A stretch of 64,000 bases of DNA from CBDCIS01 sp965217565 (GTDB lineage Bacteria > Chloroflexota > Dehalococcoidia > Lucifugimonadales > CATOSD01): positions 186,001 through 250,000 of the forward strand of contig CBDCIS010000002.1 of assembly GCA_965217565.1 (NCBI GenBank). The letters run 5' to 3'. A model generated the notes under the pieces. The model did not search any database, was not told the origin of the DNA, and worked only from the letters and a program-made list of their open reading frames with translations. Numbering within the stretch: the first letter of the stretch is position 1; every line of letters starts with the position of its first letter. Made by a program: the position numbers and the translations under genes. Positions 22,437-30,561 of this stretch are shown here, one piece after another.

Positions 22437-24532
22437 AGCAGATGGAAGCAACGGCCATTCCCGCGGTGGAGTCGATAATGACTTCGCAAGCGGGATTGAG
22501 CAAGACTCGAAATATCGGGTTCATAGCTCACATCGACGCCGGCAAGACGACGGTGACCGAGCGCGTGCTCTATGCGGCCGGCCGCATCTACAAGTTAGGC
22601 GGCGTGGACGAGGGCACGGCGGTGATGGACTGGATGGCCCAGGAGAGGGAGCGTGGCATCACGATAACGTCCGCGGCCACCACCTGCGACTGGGGTGAAT
22701 ACACCATCAACATCATCGACACGCCGGGCCACGTTGACTTCACCGCCGAGGTGGAGCGCAGCCTGCGGATTCTAGACGGCGGCGTGGTGGTATTCGACGC
22801 GGTGGCGGGCGTGGAGCCGCAGTCCGAAACCGTGTGGCGTCAGGCAGACCGCTACGACGTTCCCCGCATCTGCTTCGTCAACAAGATGGATCGGGTCGGC
22901 GCGGACTTTCACCGCACCATAGACAGCATAGCGCATCGCCTACAGGCGAACCCTGTGGCGGTCCAGATTCCGCTGGGCGTGGAGGACTCCTTCACCGGCG
23001 TGATAGACCTGATAGAGGAGAAGGCCCTCATCTACTCCGGCAATGATGGGGCGATGCCGCAGGAAGGCCCCGTGCCAGAGGAGTTCATCGAGGAGTTTCG
23101 CGTCTATCGAAACGCGATGATAGAGAAGGTCGCCGAGACTGACGACGAACTTATCGTCAAGTATCTCGAAGAGAAAGAGATTACCAAGAGCGAGATCAGG
23201 CGCGCGCTGCGAAAGGCGACCATCGACTACCGCCTGGTGCCGGTGATATGCGGGAGCGCGCTGCGCAACCTGGGCATTCAGCCTCTTATGGACACGGTTG
23301 GCAGCTACCTTCCCTCGCCTTTGGATGTGCCTCCGGTCATCGGGACGGACTACAAGACAGGTGAAGAGGTTAGCCGAAGCCCCAGTCCTGACGAGCCGTT
23401 CTCGGCCCTGGCCTTCAAGACGGTAGCAGACTCCTTCATCGGCAGGCTGGTCTATTTCCGGGTCTATTCTGGCTCGATAGAAACCGGCGCGATGGTGTTC
23501 AACTCCACCAATGGCAAGAGGGAGCGATTGGGCAGAATCGTCAGGATGCACGCGCAGCGTAGAGAGGAAGTCGAGAGGGTAGGCCCTGGCGAAATCGCGG
23601 CGGCCGTTGGGTTGAAAGAGACCTCCACGGGCGACACTATCTGCGACCGGAACGGGGCAATGCGCCTGGAAACTATCACCTTCCCTGAGCCTGTTATCTC
23701 GGTCGCCATCGAGCCGAGGTCCCGTGCCGACCAAGACAAGCTAATAGACGCGCTCGCCAAGCTCGCGGACGAAGACCCGACCTTCAAGATAGCCAACCAT
23801 CCGGAGACCGGCCAGACGATAATGTCCGGCATGGGCGAGCTGCACCTGGAAATCCTCGTTGACCGGATGAAACGCGAGTTCAGCGTGGAGGGCAACATTG
23901 GCAGGCCGAAGGTCGCCTATCGGGAGGCGGTCTCCGGGTCGGCGCGCGCCGAGGGGCGCTTTGTGCGTCAATCGGGGGGACACGGCCAGTACGGTCACGT
24001 GTGGCTCGAGATCGAGCCGCTGGAGCGGGGTTCGGGCATACAGTTCGAGAACAAGGTGGTTGGCGGCGCGATTCCGAGGGAGTTCATCTCGTCGGTCGAA
24101 ACAGGGGTGCGCAAGGCCCTGAACACCGGTCCCATATCGGGCTATCCGCTGGTGGACACGCGAATTACGCTGGTCGATGGGAGCTATCACGAGGTGGACT
24201 CTTCGAACATGTCCTTTGAGATAGCCGGTTCGATGGCGGCGAAGTCCGCCGTGCTCAAGGCCCGGCCTATCCTGCTAGAACCGGTTATGTGCCTGGAGAT
24301 CGTTACTCCGGGCGAATTTTTGGGTGAAGTGCTTGGAGACCTCGGTCGGCGCCGCGCCAATATCAGGAGCATAGAAGGCAGGGGAGACATCCAGTCGGTG
24401 AAGGCCAACATACCGCTCGGGGAGAGCTTCGGCTACGCGAGCGCGCTGCGTTCGCTGACACAGGGCAGGGCCAGTTATACAATGGAATTCGAGAGCTACG
24501 AGCGGGCTCCGGAAGGAGCGTCGGTAGCATAG
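22430..24532 (+). CDS. fusA: Elongation factor G
   Basis: This translational GTPase drives ribosome translocation. G-domain boxes are 'AHIDAGKTT' (P-loop), 'RGITITSAATT', 'DTPGHVDF' and 'NKMDRVGAD', and domain IV/V follow ('GQYGHVWLEIEP', 'GEVLGDLGRRRANI'). The length of ~700 residues is normal. Three starts are possible: ATG 22430 (overlapping rpsG), ATG 22442, and ATG 22478. The last has GGTGGAG 6 nt upstream and would remove 16 non-conserved residues. tuf, which usually follows fusA, is absent: rpsJ comes next after 61 bp. Confidence 0.97.
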   Translation: MVKQMEATAIPAVESIMTSQAGLSKTRNIGFIAHIDAGKTTVTERVLYAAGRIYKLGGVDEGTAVMDWMAQERERGITITSAATTCDWGEYTINIIDTPGHVDFTAEVERSLRILDGGVVVFDAVAGVEPQSETVWRQADRYDVPRICFVNKMDRVGADFHRTIDSIAHRLQANPVAVQIPLGVEDSFTGVIDLIEEKALIYSGNDGAMPQEGPVPEEFIEEFRVYRNAMIEKVAETDDELIVKYLEEKEITKSEIRRALRKATIDYRLVPVICGSALRNLGIQPLMDTVGSYLPSPLDVPPVIGTDYKTGEEVSRSPSPDEPFSALAFKTVADSFIGRLVYFRVYSGSIETGAMVFNSTNGKRERLGRIVRMHAQRREEVERVGPGEIAAAVGLKETSTGDTICDRNGAMRLETITFPEPVISVAIEPRSRADQDKLIDALAKLADEDPTFKIANHPETGQTIMSGMGELHLEILVDRMKREFSVEGNIGRPKVAYREAVSGSARAEGRFVRQSGGHGQYGHVWLEIEPLERGSGIQFENKVVGGAIPREFISSVETGVRKALNTGPISGYPLVDTRITLVDGSYHEVDSSNMSFEIAGSMAAKSAVLKARPILLEPVMCLEIVTPGEFLGEVLGDLGRRRANIRSIEGRGDIQSVKANIPLGESFGYASALRSLTQGRASYTMEFESYERAPEGASVA

Positions 24533-24593
24533 GGCGAGGGCGGCCCTTTAGCGAGTCGGGAGTTTCTGAAGAAGAGCTTTTGCCAGTGGTGAG

Positions 24594-24905
24594 ATGGTTA
24601 ACAGACAGAAAATCAGGATAATTCTAAAGGCGTTTGATCACAAGATCCTGGACATGTCGGCGGGACACATCGTTGAGGCAGCCGAGCGCACCGGCGCGCG
24701 CGTCTCCGGCCCTGTGCCGCTGCCGACCTCGATCAAGAGGTTCTGCGTGATACGCTCGCCGCATATAGACAAGGATTCGCGGGAACACTTCGAGTTGAGG
24801 ACGCACAACAGGCTCATAGACATACTGGAGCCCACCTCGAAGACTATCGACTCGCTGACCAGGCTCAACGTGCCCGCGGGCGTGGATATTTCGATCAAAC
24901 TCTGA
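24594..24905 (+). CDS. rpsJ: 30S ribosomal protein S10
   Basis: This 103-residue head protein, which also acts in transcription antitermination as NusE in other bacteria, shows 'IRIILKAFDHKILD', 'GPVPLPTSIKRFCVIRSPHI' and 'FELRTHNRLIDI'. It opens the S10 cluster. The gap after fusA (24533-24593) has no obvious terminator, so read-through from the rpsL promoter is likely. Confidence 0.97.
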   Translation: MVNRQKIRIILKAFDHKILDMSAGHIVEAAERTGARVSGPVPLPTSIKRFCVIRSPHIDKDSREHFELRTHNRLIDILEPTSKTIDSLTRLNVPAGVDISIKL

Positions 24906-24920
24906 TAGGGACGTCCCAAA

Positions 24921-25562
24921 ATGACAGTCCATGCATTTTTAGGGAAGAAAATAGGCACTACGCAGACGTTTCACGAGAGCGGTGAATCGGACTGCGTGAC
25001 CGCGATCCAAGCGGGCCCCTGCACCGTGACCCAGGTGAAGGCAATCGACAAGCACGGCTACGACAGCGTGCAGTTGGGCTATGAGCCTGTCCGCAGGCTC
25101 AACAAGCCCAGGTCGGGCCACCTGAAGGGTCCCGGCAAGCTCTTTCGATACCTGCGGGAGGTCCCCGCGGACGACGTGTCCGAGTTCGAGGTGGGCCAGG
25201 AGATAGACACCGGCGTGTTCGAGGCGGGTGAGATAGTCGATGCGATTGGCTGGACCAAGGGCAGAGGGTTCGCCGGTGGGGTCAAGCGGCACGGCTTTCA
25301 CGGCGGCCCAAAGACTCATGGGCAGTCCGACCGCCACCGCGCGCCGGGCTCGATAGGCGCGGGCACGACGCCCGGGCGGGTGCTCAAGGGGCTGAAGATG
25401 GCAGGGCACATGGGCAACAGACGGGTAACGATTCGCAACCTAGAGGTGGTGTCCGTAGAGCCGGAGAGAAACCTGCTCTTCATCAAGGGCGCCGTTCCGG
25501 GAGCGCGCAACTCGCTCTTAATCATCAGGAAAACGGGACGCAGGAGAAATCGCCAGTCGTGA
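24921..25562 (+). CDS. rplC: 50S ribosomal protein L3
   Basis: This 213-residue protein lies near the peptidyl-transferase centre. It is identified by the start 'LGKKIGTTQTF', the loop 'GRGFAGGVKRHGFHGGPKTH' and 'SIGAGTTPGRVLKGLKMAGH'. The C terminus overlaps the GTG start of rplD by 4 bp (gtga), showing tight coupling. Confidence 0.97.
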   Translation: MTVHAFLGKKIGTTQTFHESGESDCVTAIQAGPCTVTQVKAIDKHGYDSVQLGYEPVRRLNKPRSGHLKGPGKLFRYLREVPADDVSEFEVGQEIDTGVFEAGEIVDAIGWTKGRGFAGGVKRHGFHGGPKTHGQSDRHRAPGSIGAGTTPGRVLKGLKMAGHMGNRRVTIRNLEVVSVEPERNLLFIKGAVPGARNSLLIIRKTGRRRNRQS

Positions 25563-26218
25563 AGCTCAGACTGAGGAATATCAAGGGCCACACAATAGGC
25601 AGCGTCGAAGTCAGCGACCGCGTGTTCAACGCGCCCATGAACAAGGCCCTCGTCCACCAGGTGATGGTGGGTCAGCTTGCCAACGCGCGCCAAGGCACGG
25701 CGCAGGTGAAGACGCGGAGGCAGGTGTCGGGCGGCGGCGCGAAGCCCAGGCCGCAGAAGTACACGGGCCGCGCGCGCCAGGGCTCGATTCGCGCCCCGCA
25801 ATGGAAAGGCGGAGGGGTGGTCTTTGGTCCCGCGCCAAGAAGTTACAGGCATCACACTCCCATCCGCATGAGGCGGCAGGCGCTGCTTGCCATGCTGTCC
25901 GACAAGGCAAGAGAGGACCAGCTGATAGTGTTGGACAGCCTCGAACTCGAAACGCCCAAGACGAGGGAGATGGTCAGGGTACTGGGGGCGCTCGACGTTG
26001 ATTCGTCCGCGCTTCTGGTGGCCGACGGAGCGGACGCCGCCGTGCTGCGCTCCGCAAACAACATTCCGAAGATAAAGACATTGCCGGCCTCCCTGCTCAA
26101 TACGCTTGACCTGCTGAATCACCGCAAGCTCGTTATGACGCTCGACGCGGTCAGGAGGGCTGAAGAGCTCTGGAGCGCGCCATATAGCCGCCGCAAACGG
26201 CAGGCTGTCGAGGGATAA
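25559..26218 (+). CDS. rplD: 50S ribosomal protein L4
   Basis: This 219-residue protein lines the exit tunnel. It is recognised by 'VHQVMVGQLANARQGTAQVK', 'GGGAKPRPQKYTGRARQGSI' and 'VFGPAPRSYRH'. In E. coli L4 is also the autogenous repressor of this operon. Whether that holds here cannot be seen. The GTG start overlaps rplC. Confidence 0.97.
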   Translation: MKLRLRNIKGHTIGSVEVSDRVFNAPMNKALVHQVMVGQLANARQGTAQVKTRRQVSGGGAKPRPQKYTGRARQGSIRAPQWKGGGVVFGPAPRSYRHHTPIRMRRQALLAMLSDKAREDQLIVLDSLELETPKTREMVRVLGALDVDSSALLVADGADAAVLRSANNIPKIKTLPASLLNTLDLLNHRKLVMTLDAVRRAEELWSAPYSRRKRQAVEG

Positions 26219-26223
26219 GCGAG

Positions 26224-26508
26224 ATGCACGCCTTTGACATTCTCAGAAAGCCGGTGATAACGGAGAAGAGTACCTTCATGCAGGAAGAGGGCAGGTACGC
26301 CTTCGAGGTCGCGGTCAAGGCCACAAAGCTCCAGATCAAGCGTGCCGTGGAAGAGGCGTTCGACGTGCGCGTGATAAAGGTCAACACGATGAACATTCGA
26401 GGGAAGCGCAAGCGATACGGGGCCCGCGCTACGCTGCAACGCTCTCGCAAGAAAGCCCTCGTGACTCTGGCCCCGGGCCAGACGATTACGATATTCGAGG
26501 GGGTTTAG
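26224..26508 (+). CDS. rplW: 50S ribosomal protein L23
   Basis: This 94-residue protein sits at the tunnel exit and docks trigger factor and SRP. It has 'AFDILRKPVITEKST' at the start, 'YAFEVAVKATKLQIKRAVEE' and 'VNTMNIRGKRKRYG'. It stops at 26508, exactly one base before the rplB ATG. Confidence 0.97.
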   Translation: MHAFDILRKPVITEKSTFMQEEGRYAFEVAVKATKLQIKRAVEEAFDVRVIKVNTMNIRGKRKRYGARATLQRSRKKALVTLAPGQTITIFEGV

Positions 26509-27339
26509 ATGCCACTGAAGGCTCGCAAACCGATGACGCCCGGGCAACGGGGCGCCGTGCTCCAAACGTCCGACGACATAACGAGGCGTCAACCCAAGAA
26601 ATCCCTGGTGCTGCCACTGAAGAAGCGGGGCGGCAGGAACTCGAGTGGTAAGATAACGGTGCGCCATCGCGGGGGAGGCCACAAACGGCGACTGCGGGTC
26701 ATTGACTTCAAGCGCGATAAGACGGGAGTGCCGGGCGAGGCGGTCTCCATCGAGTACGATCCCAACCGTTCGGCGCGCATCGCCCTGATCAAGTACGCGG
26801 ACGGCGATTGGCGATACATTCTGGCCCCTCATGGACTGAGAGTGGGCAGCAAAGTCGAGGCCGGAGCGCAGGCCGCCCTCAGACCAGGCAACGCCCTTCC
26901 GTTGAAGGCGATTCGTCCTGGCACAATGGTGCACAACGTAGAGTTGAAGGTCGGCAAGGGCGGCCAGATAGTCCGCAGTGCCGGAAGTTCTGCTCAGGTG
27001 CTCGCCAGAGAAGAGAGGTACACGCTGTTGAGGCTGCCCTCTGGAGAGGTGCGCTACGTCTTGAGCGAGTGCATGGCGACGGTGGGCCAGGTCAGCGCGA
27101 TAGACCACAAGAATGTCAAGCTCGGGAAGGCGGGGCGCAAGCGCAACATGGGCCGCAGGCCAACCGTGCGCGGCGTGGTGATGTCGCCGAGAGACCACCC
27201 GCATGGCGGCGGCGAAGGCCGGTCGCCCATAGGAATGCCCGGCCCGAAGACTCCATGGGGTAAGCCCGCGCTGGGTTACAGAACCCGCCGCAGGAAATCC
27301 ACCGACAAGTTCATCGTGCGCCGACGCTACCAGAAGTAG
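26509..27339 (+). CDS. rplB: 50S ribosomal protein L2
   Basis: This 276-residue protein is essential for subunit joining and peptidyl transfer. Landmarks are 'GRNSSGKITVRHRGGGHKRR', 'RGVVMSPRDHPHGGGEGRSP' (with the conserved His of the GGGEGR loop) and 'GKPALGYRTRRRKSTDKFIV'. The length is standard. A long open frame on the opposite strand here is an antisense shadow. Confidence 0.98.
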   Translation: MPLKARKPMTPGQRGAVLQTSDDITRRQPKKSLVLPLKKRGGRNSSGKITVRHRGGGHKRRLRVIDFKRDKTGVPGEAVSIEYDPNRSARIALIKYADGDWRYILAPHGLRVGSKVEAGAQAALRPGNALPLKAIRPGTMVHNVELKVGKGGQIVRSAGSSAQVLAREERYTLLRLPSGEVRYVLSECMATVGQVSAIDHKNVKLGKAGRKRNMGRRPTVRGVVMSPRDHPHGGGEGRSPIGMPGPKTPWGKPALGYRTRRRKSTDKFIVRRRYQK

Positions 27340-27357
27340 GTCAGGGAGATTTAGGCT

Positions 27358-27642
27358 ATGTCGAGGTCGATCAAGAAGGGGCCATATGTTCACCCCAAGC
27401 TCGTCAAGAAGGTTGACGCGGCGCGACGCAGCAACAGCAGGGCGGTTATTCGCACCTGGTCGCGGGCGTCGGTTATCATGCCTGACATGCTCGGATTTAC
27501 GATAGCGGTGCACGATGGCCGCCGCATGGTGCCCCTGTTCATCACAGAAAACATGGTGGGACACAAGCTCGGCGAGTTCGCGCCAACCAGGACGTTCAGG
27601 GGACACTCCTCGAAGTCGGAGAGAAGCAGTTCGGTTAGATGA
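27358..27642 (+). CDS. rpsS: 30S ribosomal protein S19
   Basis: This 94-residue head protein contacts the A-site finger. 'MSRSIKKGPYVHPKLVKKVD', 'IRTWSRASVIMPDMLGFTIA', 'VHDGRRMVPLFITENMVGHK' and 'GEFAPTRTFRGHS' are all canonical. GGGAGA lies upstream of the ATG. A 74-bp gap without a gene separates it from rplV. Confidence 0.97.
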   Translation: MSRSIKKGPYVHPKLVKKVDAARRSNSRAVIRTWSRASVIMPDMLGFTIAVHDGRRMVPLFITENMVGHKLGEFAPTRTFRGHSSKSERSSSVR

Positions 27643-27716
27643 AGACTTGCAATAGCCGCAGGAACGGGGCCCTGGAGGGAGGCTCAATCGGAGTTGAAGG
27701 GACGAAGGGATAAGAC

Positions 27717-28058
27717 GTGGCCGTATCAGCGAAAATGAAAGACACGGGCGTTTCCGTAAAGAAACTATTGCCCATTATCGATCTCGTCAGGGGAAGGAAG
27801 GTAGAGGAAGCGCTAGTGATGCTTCAGTTCCTGCCTTCGCCCGCCGCGGCCAAGCTCGCCAAGGTAGTCAAGTCCGCTTCGGCGAACGCGGAGAACGAGT
27901 TGCTCGCCCGGCCCTCGGACCTGCGAATCGTCGAGATATACGCCAACGAAGGCCCTCGCACGAAGCGCTTTCGAGCAAGGGCCAGGGGCCGTGTGGCGAG
28001 GATAATCAGGAGAAATAGCCACATCACCGTCGTAGTTGACGAGGAGGAGGACAACTAG
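27717..28058 (+). CDS. rplV: 50S ribosomal protein L22
   Basis: This 113-residue protein forms part of the exit-tunnel wall. The segments 'IDLVRGRKVEEALVMLQFLP', 'AKVVKSASANAENE' and 'GPRTKRFRARARGRVARIIR' are typical. It uses a GTG start at 27717. rpsC begins 2 bp after its stop. Confidence 0.96.
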   Translation: MAVSAKMKDTGVSVKKLLPIIDLVRGRKVEEALVMLQFLPSPAAAKLAKVVKSASANAENELLARPSDLRIVEIYANEGPRTKRFRARARGRVARIIRRNSHITVVVDEEEDN

Positions 28059-28060
28059 GT

Positions 28061-28810
28061 TTGGGTCAAAAGACACATCCGATTGGCTTTCGACTAGGCA
28101 TAATCAAGGACTGGCAGGCGACCTGGTTTGCCCAGAAGCCGTCCGACTACCGCAGCCTCGTGAAGGAAGACCTGTCTGTGCGGGACACCATCCTCAAGCG
28201 ATACCCGGATGCGGGCATATCGCGCATTGAGATCGAGCGCGGCAACAACGATGTCATAATCACGATTCACACGGCGAGGCCGGGTATTGTGATTGGACGC
28301 GGCGGCCAGCGAGTGGAGCAACTGAGAAAAGACCTGGAGGGCGTTACCGCGAGACGAGCCAGGCTCAACGTCCAGGAGATCCGGCAGCCTGAAATGGACG
28401 CCTACCTGGTCGCCCGCAACGTCGCCGACCAGTTGGTGAGGCGCATTGCCTTTCGCAGAGCCATCCGCCAGGCGGTCGCACGCACGCGGCAGGCGGGAGC
28501 GGAGGGGATCAAGATTCTCATTTCCGGCAGATTGGGAGGAGCGGACATCGCGCGCAAAGAGAAGGCCATGGAGGGGAGGATCCCTCTACACACTCTACGC
28601 GCCGACATCGATTACGGGCTTGCGGAGGCGGCCACCGAGTTCGGACGAATCGGAGTCAAGGTCTGGATATACAAGGGTGAGATACTCAAGCCATCGGCCA
28701 CGGACCAACTGCTGGAAGACATGGCCCCAATAGAGGTAACGGTCAAAGCGGAAGAAGAGACGGAAGAAAATGCTGCAACCCAAACGAGTGAAGTATCGCA
28801 ACCAACATAG
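28061..28810 (+). CDS. rpsC: 30S ribosomal protein S3 with acidic C-terminal tail
   Basis: This 249-residue mRNA-entry protein opens with 'MGQKTHPIGFRLGIIKDWQA', has the KH motif 'VIGRGGQRVEQLRKDLEG' and 'IEVTVKAEEETEENAATQTS' at the end. The last ~30 residues are an acidic extension beyond the usual S3 domain. They are encoded in DNA that overlaps the beginning of rplP by 41 bp. A TTG start at 28061 is the only one that gives the conserved N terminus. Confidence 0.96.
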   Translation: MGQKTHPIGFRLGIIKDWQATWFAQKPSDYRSLVKEDLSVRDTILKRYPDAGISRIEIERGNNDVIITIHTARPGIVIGRGGQRVEQLRKDLEGVTARRARLNVQEIRQPEMDAYLVARNVADQLVRRIAFRRAIRQAVARTRQAGAEGIKILISGRLGGADIARKEKAMEGRIPLHTLRADIDYGLAEAATEFGRIGVKVWIYKGEILKPSATDQLLEDMAPIEVTVKAEEETEENAATQTSEVSQPT

Positions 28811-29183
28811 GGGCCGGCGCAAGGGTATGGCGGTGGCCGGCAGCTCCATGAATTTTGGCGAGTATGCCATCAAGGCCACCGAGTCCGCCTGGGTCACCTC
28901 GCGCCAGATTGAGGCGGCGCGTCGAGCGATGACACGCTACGCGCGAAGAGGCGGAAGAATATGGATTCGCATATTCCCGGACAAGTCGGTTACCTCCCGG
29001 GCCGCCGAAACCCGCATGGGCAGCGGCAAGGGCGCGGTTGACCACTGGGTCGCGGTGGTCAGGCGCGGCAGAATCATGTTCGAGATGGCCGGAGTCCCTG
29101 AAGAGATGGCACTGGAGGCTCTCAGACTTGCCTCATCGAAACTTCCCATGGGCACCAAAATCATAACCAGGAACGCGGCCTAG
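28770..29183 (+). CDS. rplP: 50S ribosomal protein L16
   Basis: This 137-residue protein of the A-site region is complete from the canonical 'MLQPKRVKYRNQHRGRRKG'. It carries 'FGEYAIKATESAWVTSRQIE', 'RRGGRIWIRIFPDKSVTSR' and 'MGSGKGAVDHWVAVV'. It starts 41 bp inside the end of rpsC in another frame, an unusually long overlap for this operon, caused by the S3 tail. Confidence 0.97.
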   Translation: MLQPKRVKYRNQHRGRRKGMAVAGSSMNFGEYAIKATESAWVTSRQIEAARRAMTRYARRGGRIWIRIFPDKSVTSRAAETRMGSGKGAVDHWVAVVRRGRIMFEMAGVPEEMALEALRLASSKLPMGTKIITRNAA

Positions 29184-29206
29184 GCCGCAATGCAGGGTCA
29201 ACCAGT

Positions 29207-29404
29207 ATGGAGATAGATGACATCAGGGGCATGACAGACGACGAACTTCAAGACGAGCTCAATGAGTCGCATCGAGCTCTGATGAACCTGAGATTTCGCA
29301 CGGCCACGATGCAGTTGGCAAACGTCAACGAGATCAGGAAGACCAGGAAGCGTATCGCCAGGATCAACACCGTGGTTCGAGAAAGAGAGTTGGCCAGGGC
29401 GTAA
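29207..29404 (+). CDS. rpmC: 50S ribosomal protein L29
   Basis: A 65-residue two-helix protein beside the tunnel exit: 'DIRGMTDDELQDELNESHRA', 'LMNLRFRTATMQLANVNEIR' and 'RKRIARINTVVRERE'. rpsQ begins one base after its stop. Confidence 0.96.
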   Translation: MEIDDIRGMTDDELQDELNESHRALMNLRFRTATMQLANVNEIRKTRKRIARINTVVRERELARA

Positions 29405-29405
29405 T

Positions 29406-29885
29406 ATGAGCTATGAAAGACGCAAGGTCCGAGTAGGGGTAGTTGTCGGCGACAAGATGGACAAGACCGTCGTCGTCGCCGTCGAGTGGCGACAGCCTTA
29501 CGCGCTCTACCGCAAGTCGGTCAGACGCCGCACGAAGTTCAAGGCGCACGACGCGGAAAATCAGTACAGGTTGGGCGACACGGTCAGGATCATGGAAAGC
29601 CGGCCAATCTCCAAGACCAAGCGTTGGCGCGTTGTCGAGCTGTTGCAGCGCGAAGAGCTCGCCGAGATTCAGCCGGACGAGATTGCAGTGGAGGAGCTCG
29701 TCGAACTGGAGTCTGTTCCCGTCGCCGAGGAAGAGGCGAACGGCGCTAACGTGGCTGAGGAAGCGATGGCAGTGCCGATTGTGGCCGAGGCTGAAGCGGC
29801 GGCCCCGCCCGAAACCGGTATCGAAGAAGAGACGGCCTCTGAATCTGGCGAGGAAGAGGGCCAGAAGGAGACCAGCGAGGCATGA
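29406..29885 (+). CDS. rpsQ: 30S ribosomal protein S17 with long acidic C-terminal extension
   Basis: The first ~85 of 159 residues are a normal S17 (OB-fold; 'GVVVGDKMDKTVVVAVEW', 'KFKAHDAENQYRLGDTVRIM', 'RPISKTKRWRVVELLQR'). The remaining ~75 are a low-complexity tail rich in Glu and Ala. It has no recognisable domain and contains several Glu-Glu-Glu runs. It is nearly twice the usual length. The last 4 bases (atga) also start rplN. The tail is probably disordered and exposed. A recent gain or a lineage trait are both possible. Confidence 0.95.
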   Translation: MSYERRKVRVGVVVGDKMDKTVVVAVEWRQPYALYRKSVRRRTKFKAHDAENQYRLGDTVRIMESRPISKTKRWRVVELLQREELAEIQPDEIAVEELVELESVPVAEEEANGANVAEEAMAVPIVAEAEAAAPPETGIEEETASESGEEEGQKETSEA

Positions 29886-30250
29886 TACAGAAGTACACCC
29901 GCATGAGAGTCGCGGACAACTCTGGGGCGAAGACCATAAGCTGCATCGGAATACCCGGCGGCAGTGGCAGACGTTACGCCTGGCTGGGCGATGTTATCGT
30001 CGCATCCGTAAAGGAAGCGGCACCGGCGGCGGGTGTGAGAAAGGGCGATGTTGTAAAGGCGGTCGTTGTGAGGGCCGTAAAGCCGCACCGCAGGCCGGAC
30101 GGCTCCCATATTCGTTTCGATGACAACGCCGCCGTCCTCATCAACGACGAGATGATGCCACGGGGGACTCGCATCTTTGGGCCGGTCGCCAGGGAGCTCA
30201 GAGAGAAGAATTTCATGCGAATCGTTTCTCTCGCTCCGGAGGTCCTGTGA
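29882..30250 (+). CDS. rplN: 50S ribosomal protein L14
   Basis: This 122-residue subunit-interface protein is marked by 'MIQKYTRMRVADNSGAKTIS', 'GDVVKAVVVRAVKPHRRPDG' and 'NAAVLINDEMMPRGTRIFGP'. It overlaps rpsQ by 4 bp and its stop overlaps the rplX start region (gtgatg). Confidence 0.97.
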   Translation: MIQKYTRMRVADNSGAKTISCIGIPGGSGRRYAWLGDVIVASVKEAAPAAGVRKGDVVKAVVVRAVKPHRRPDGSHIRFDDNAAVLINDEMMPRGTRIFGPVARELREKNFMRIVSLAPEVL

Positions 30251-30561
30251 TGCGGCTGCGAGCTAACGACAACGTGCTGGTCATCAAAGGGAGAGACCGG
30301 GGCAAGCAGGCGCGTATTCAACAGACCTTTCCCAAAACCAACATGTTGCTCATAGAAGGTGTGAACGTTGTCAAGCGCCACACCAAGCCAACCGCTGGTA
30401 TCAGGCAGGGCGGCATCATTCAGAAGGAGCTTCCAATTCAGTCCTCCAAGGTGATGCTCATATGCAACCACTGCCTCAAGCCTACCAAAGTAATCAGCAG
30501 ACGCCTGGCGGACGGCACCAAGGCCAGGGCCTGCGGCAAGTGCCAGGAAGTGATCGAGTGA
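30247..30561 (+). CDS. rplX: 50S ribosomal protein L24
   Basis: This 104-residue assembly initiator has the KOW segment 'ANDNVLVIKGRDRGKQARIQ' and a C-terminal zinc-ribbon-like pair of knuckles ('CNHCLK' and 'CGKCQ'), as in many L24 proteins. The start is GTG 30247 or the ATG immediately after it. Its last codons overlap the GTG start of rplE (30558). Confidence 0.96.
   Translation: MMRLRANDNVLVIKGRDRGKQARIQQTFPKTNMLLIEGVNVVKRHTKPTAGIRQGGIIQKELPIQSSKVMLICNHCLKPTKVISRRLADGTKARACGKCQEVIE

Noticed and set aside
26119..27687. 522-codon open frame on the - strand opposite rplB, rplW and rpsS
   Set aside because: It is antisense to several undisputed ribosomal genes, has no recognisable motif, and its composition is the mirror of their codon bias.
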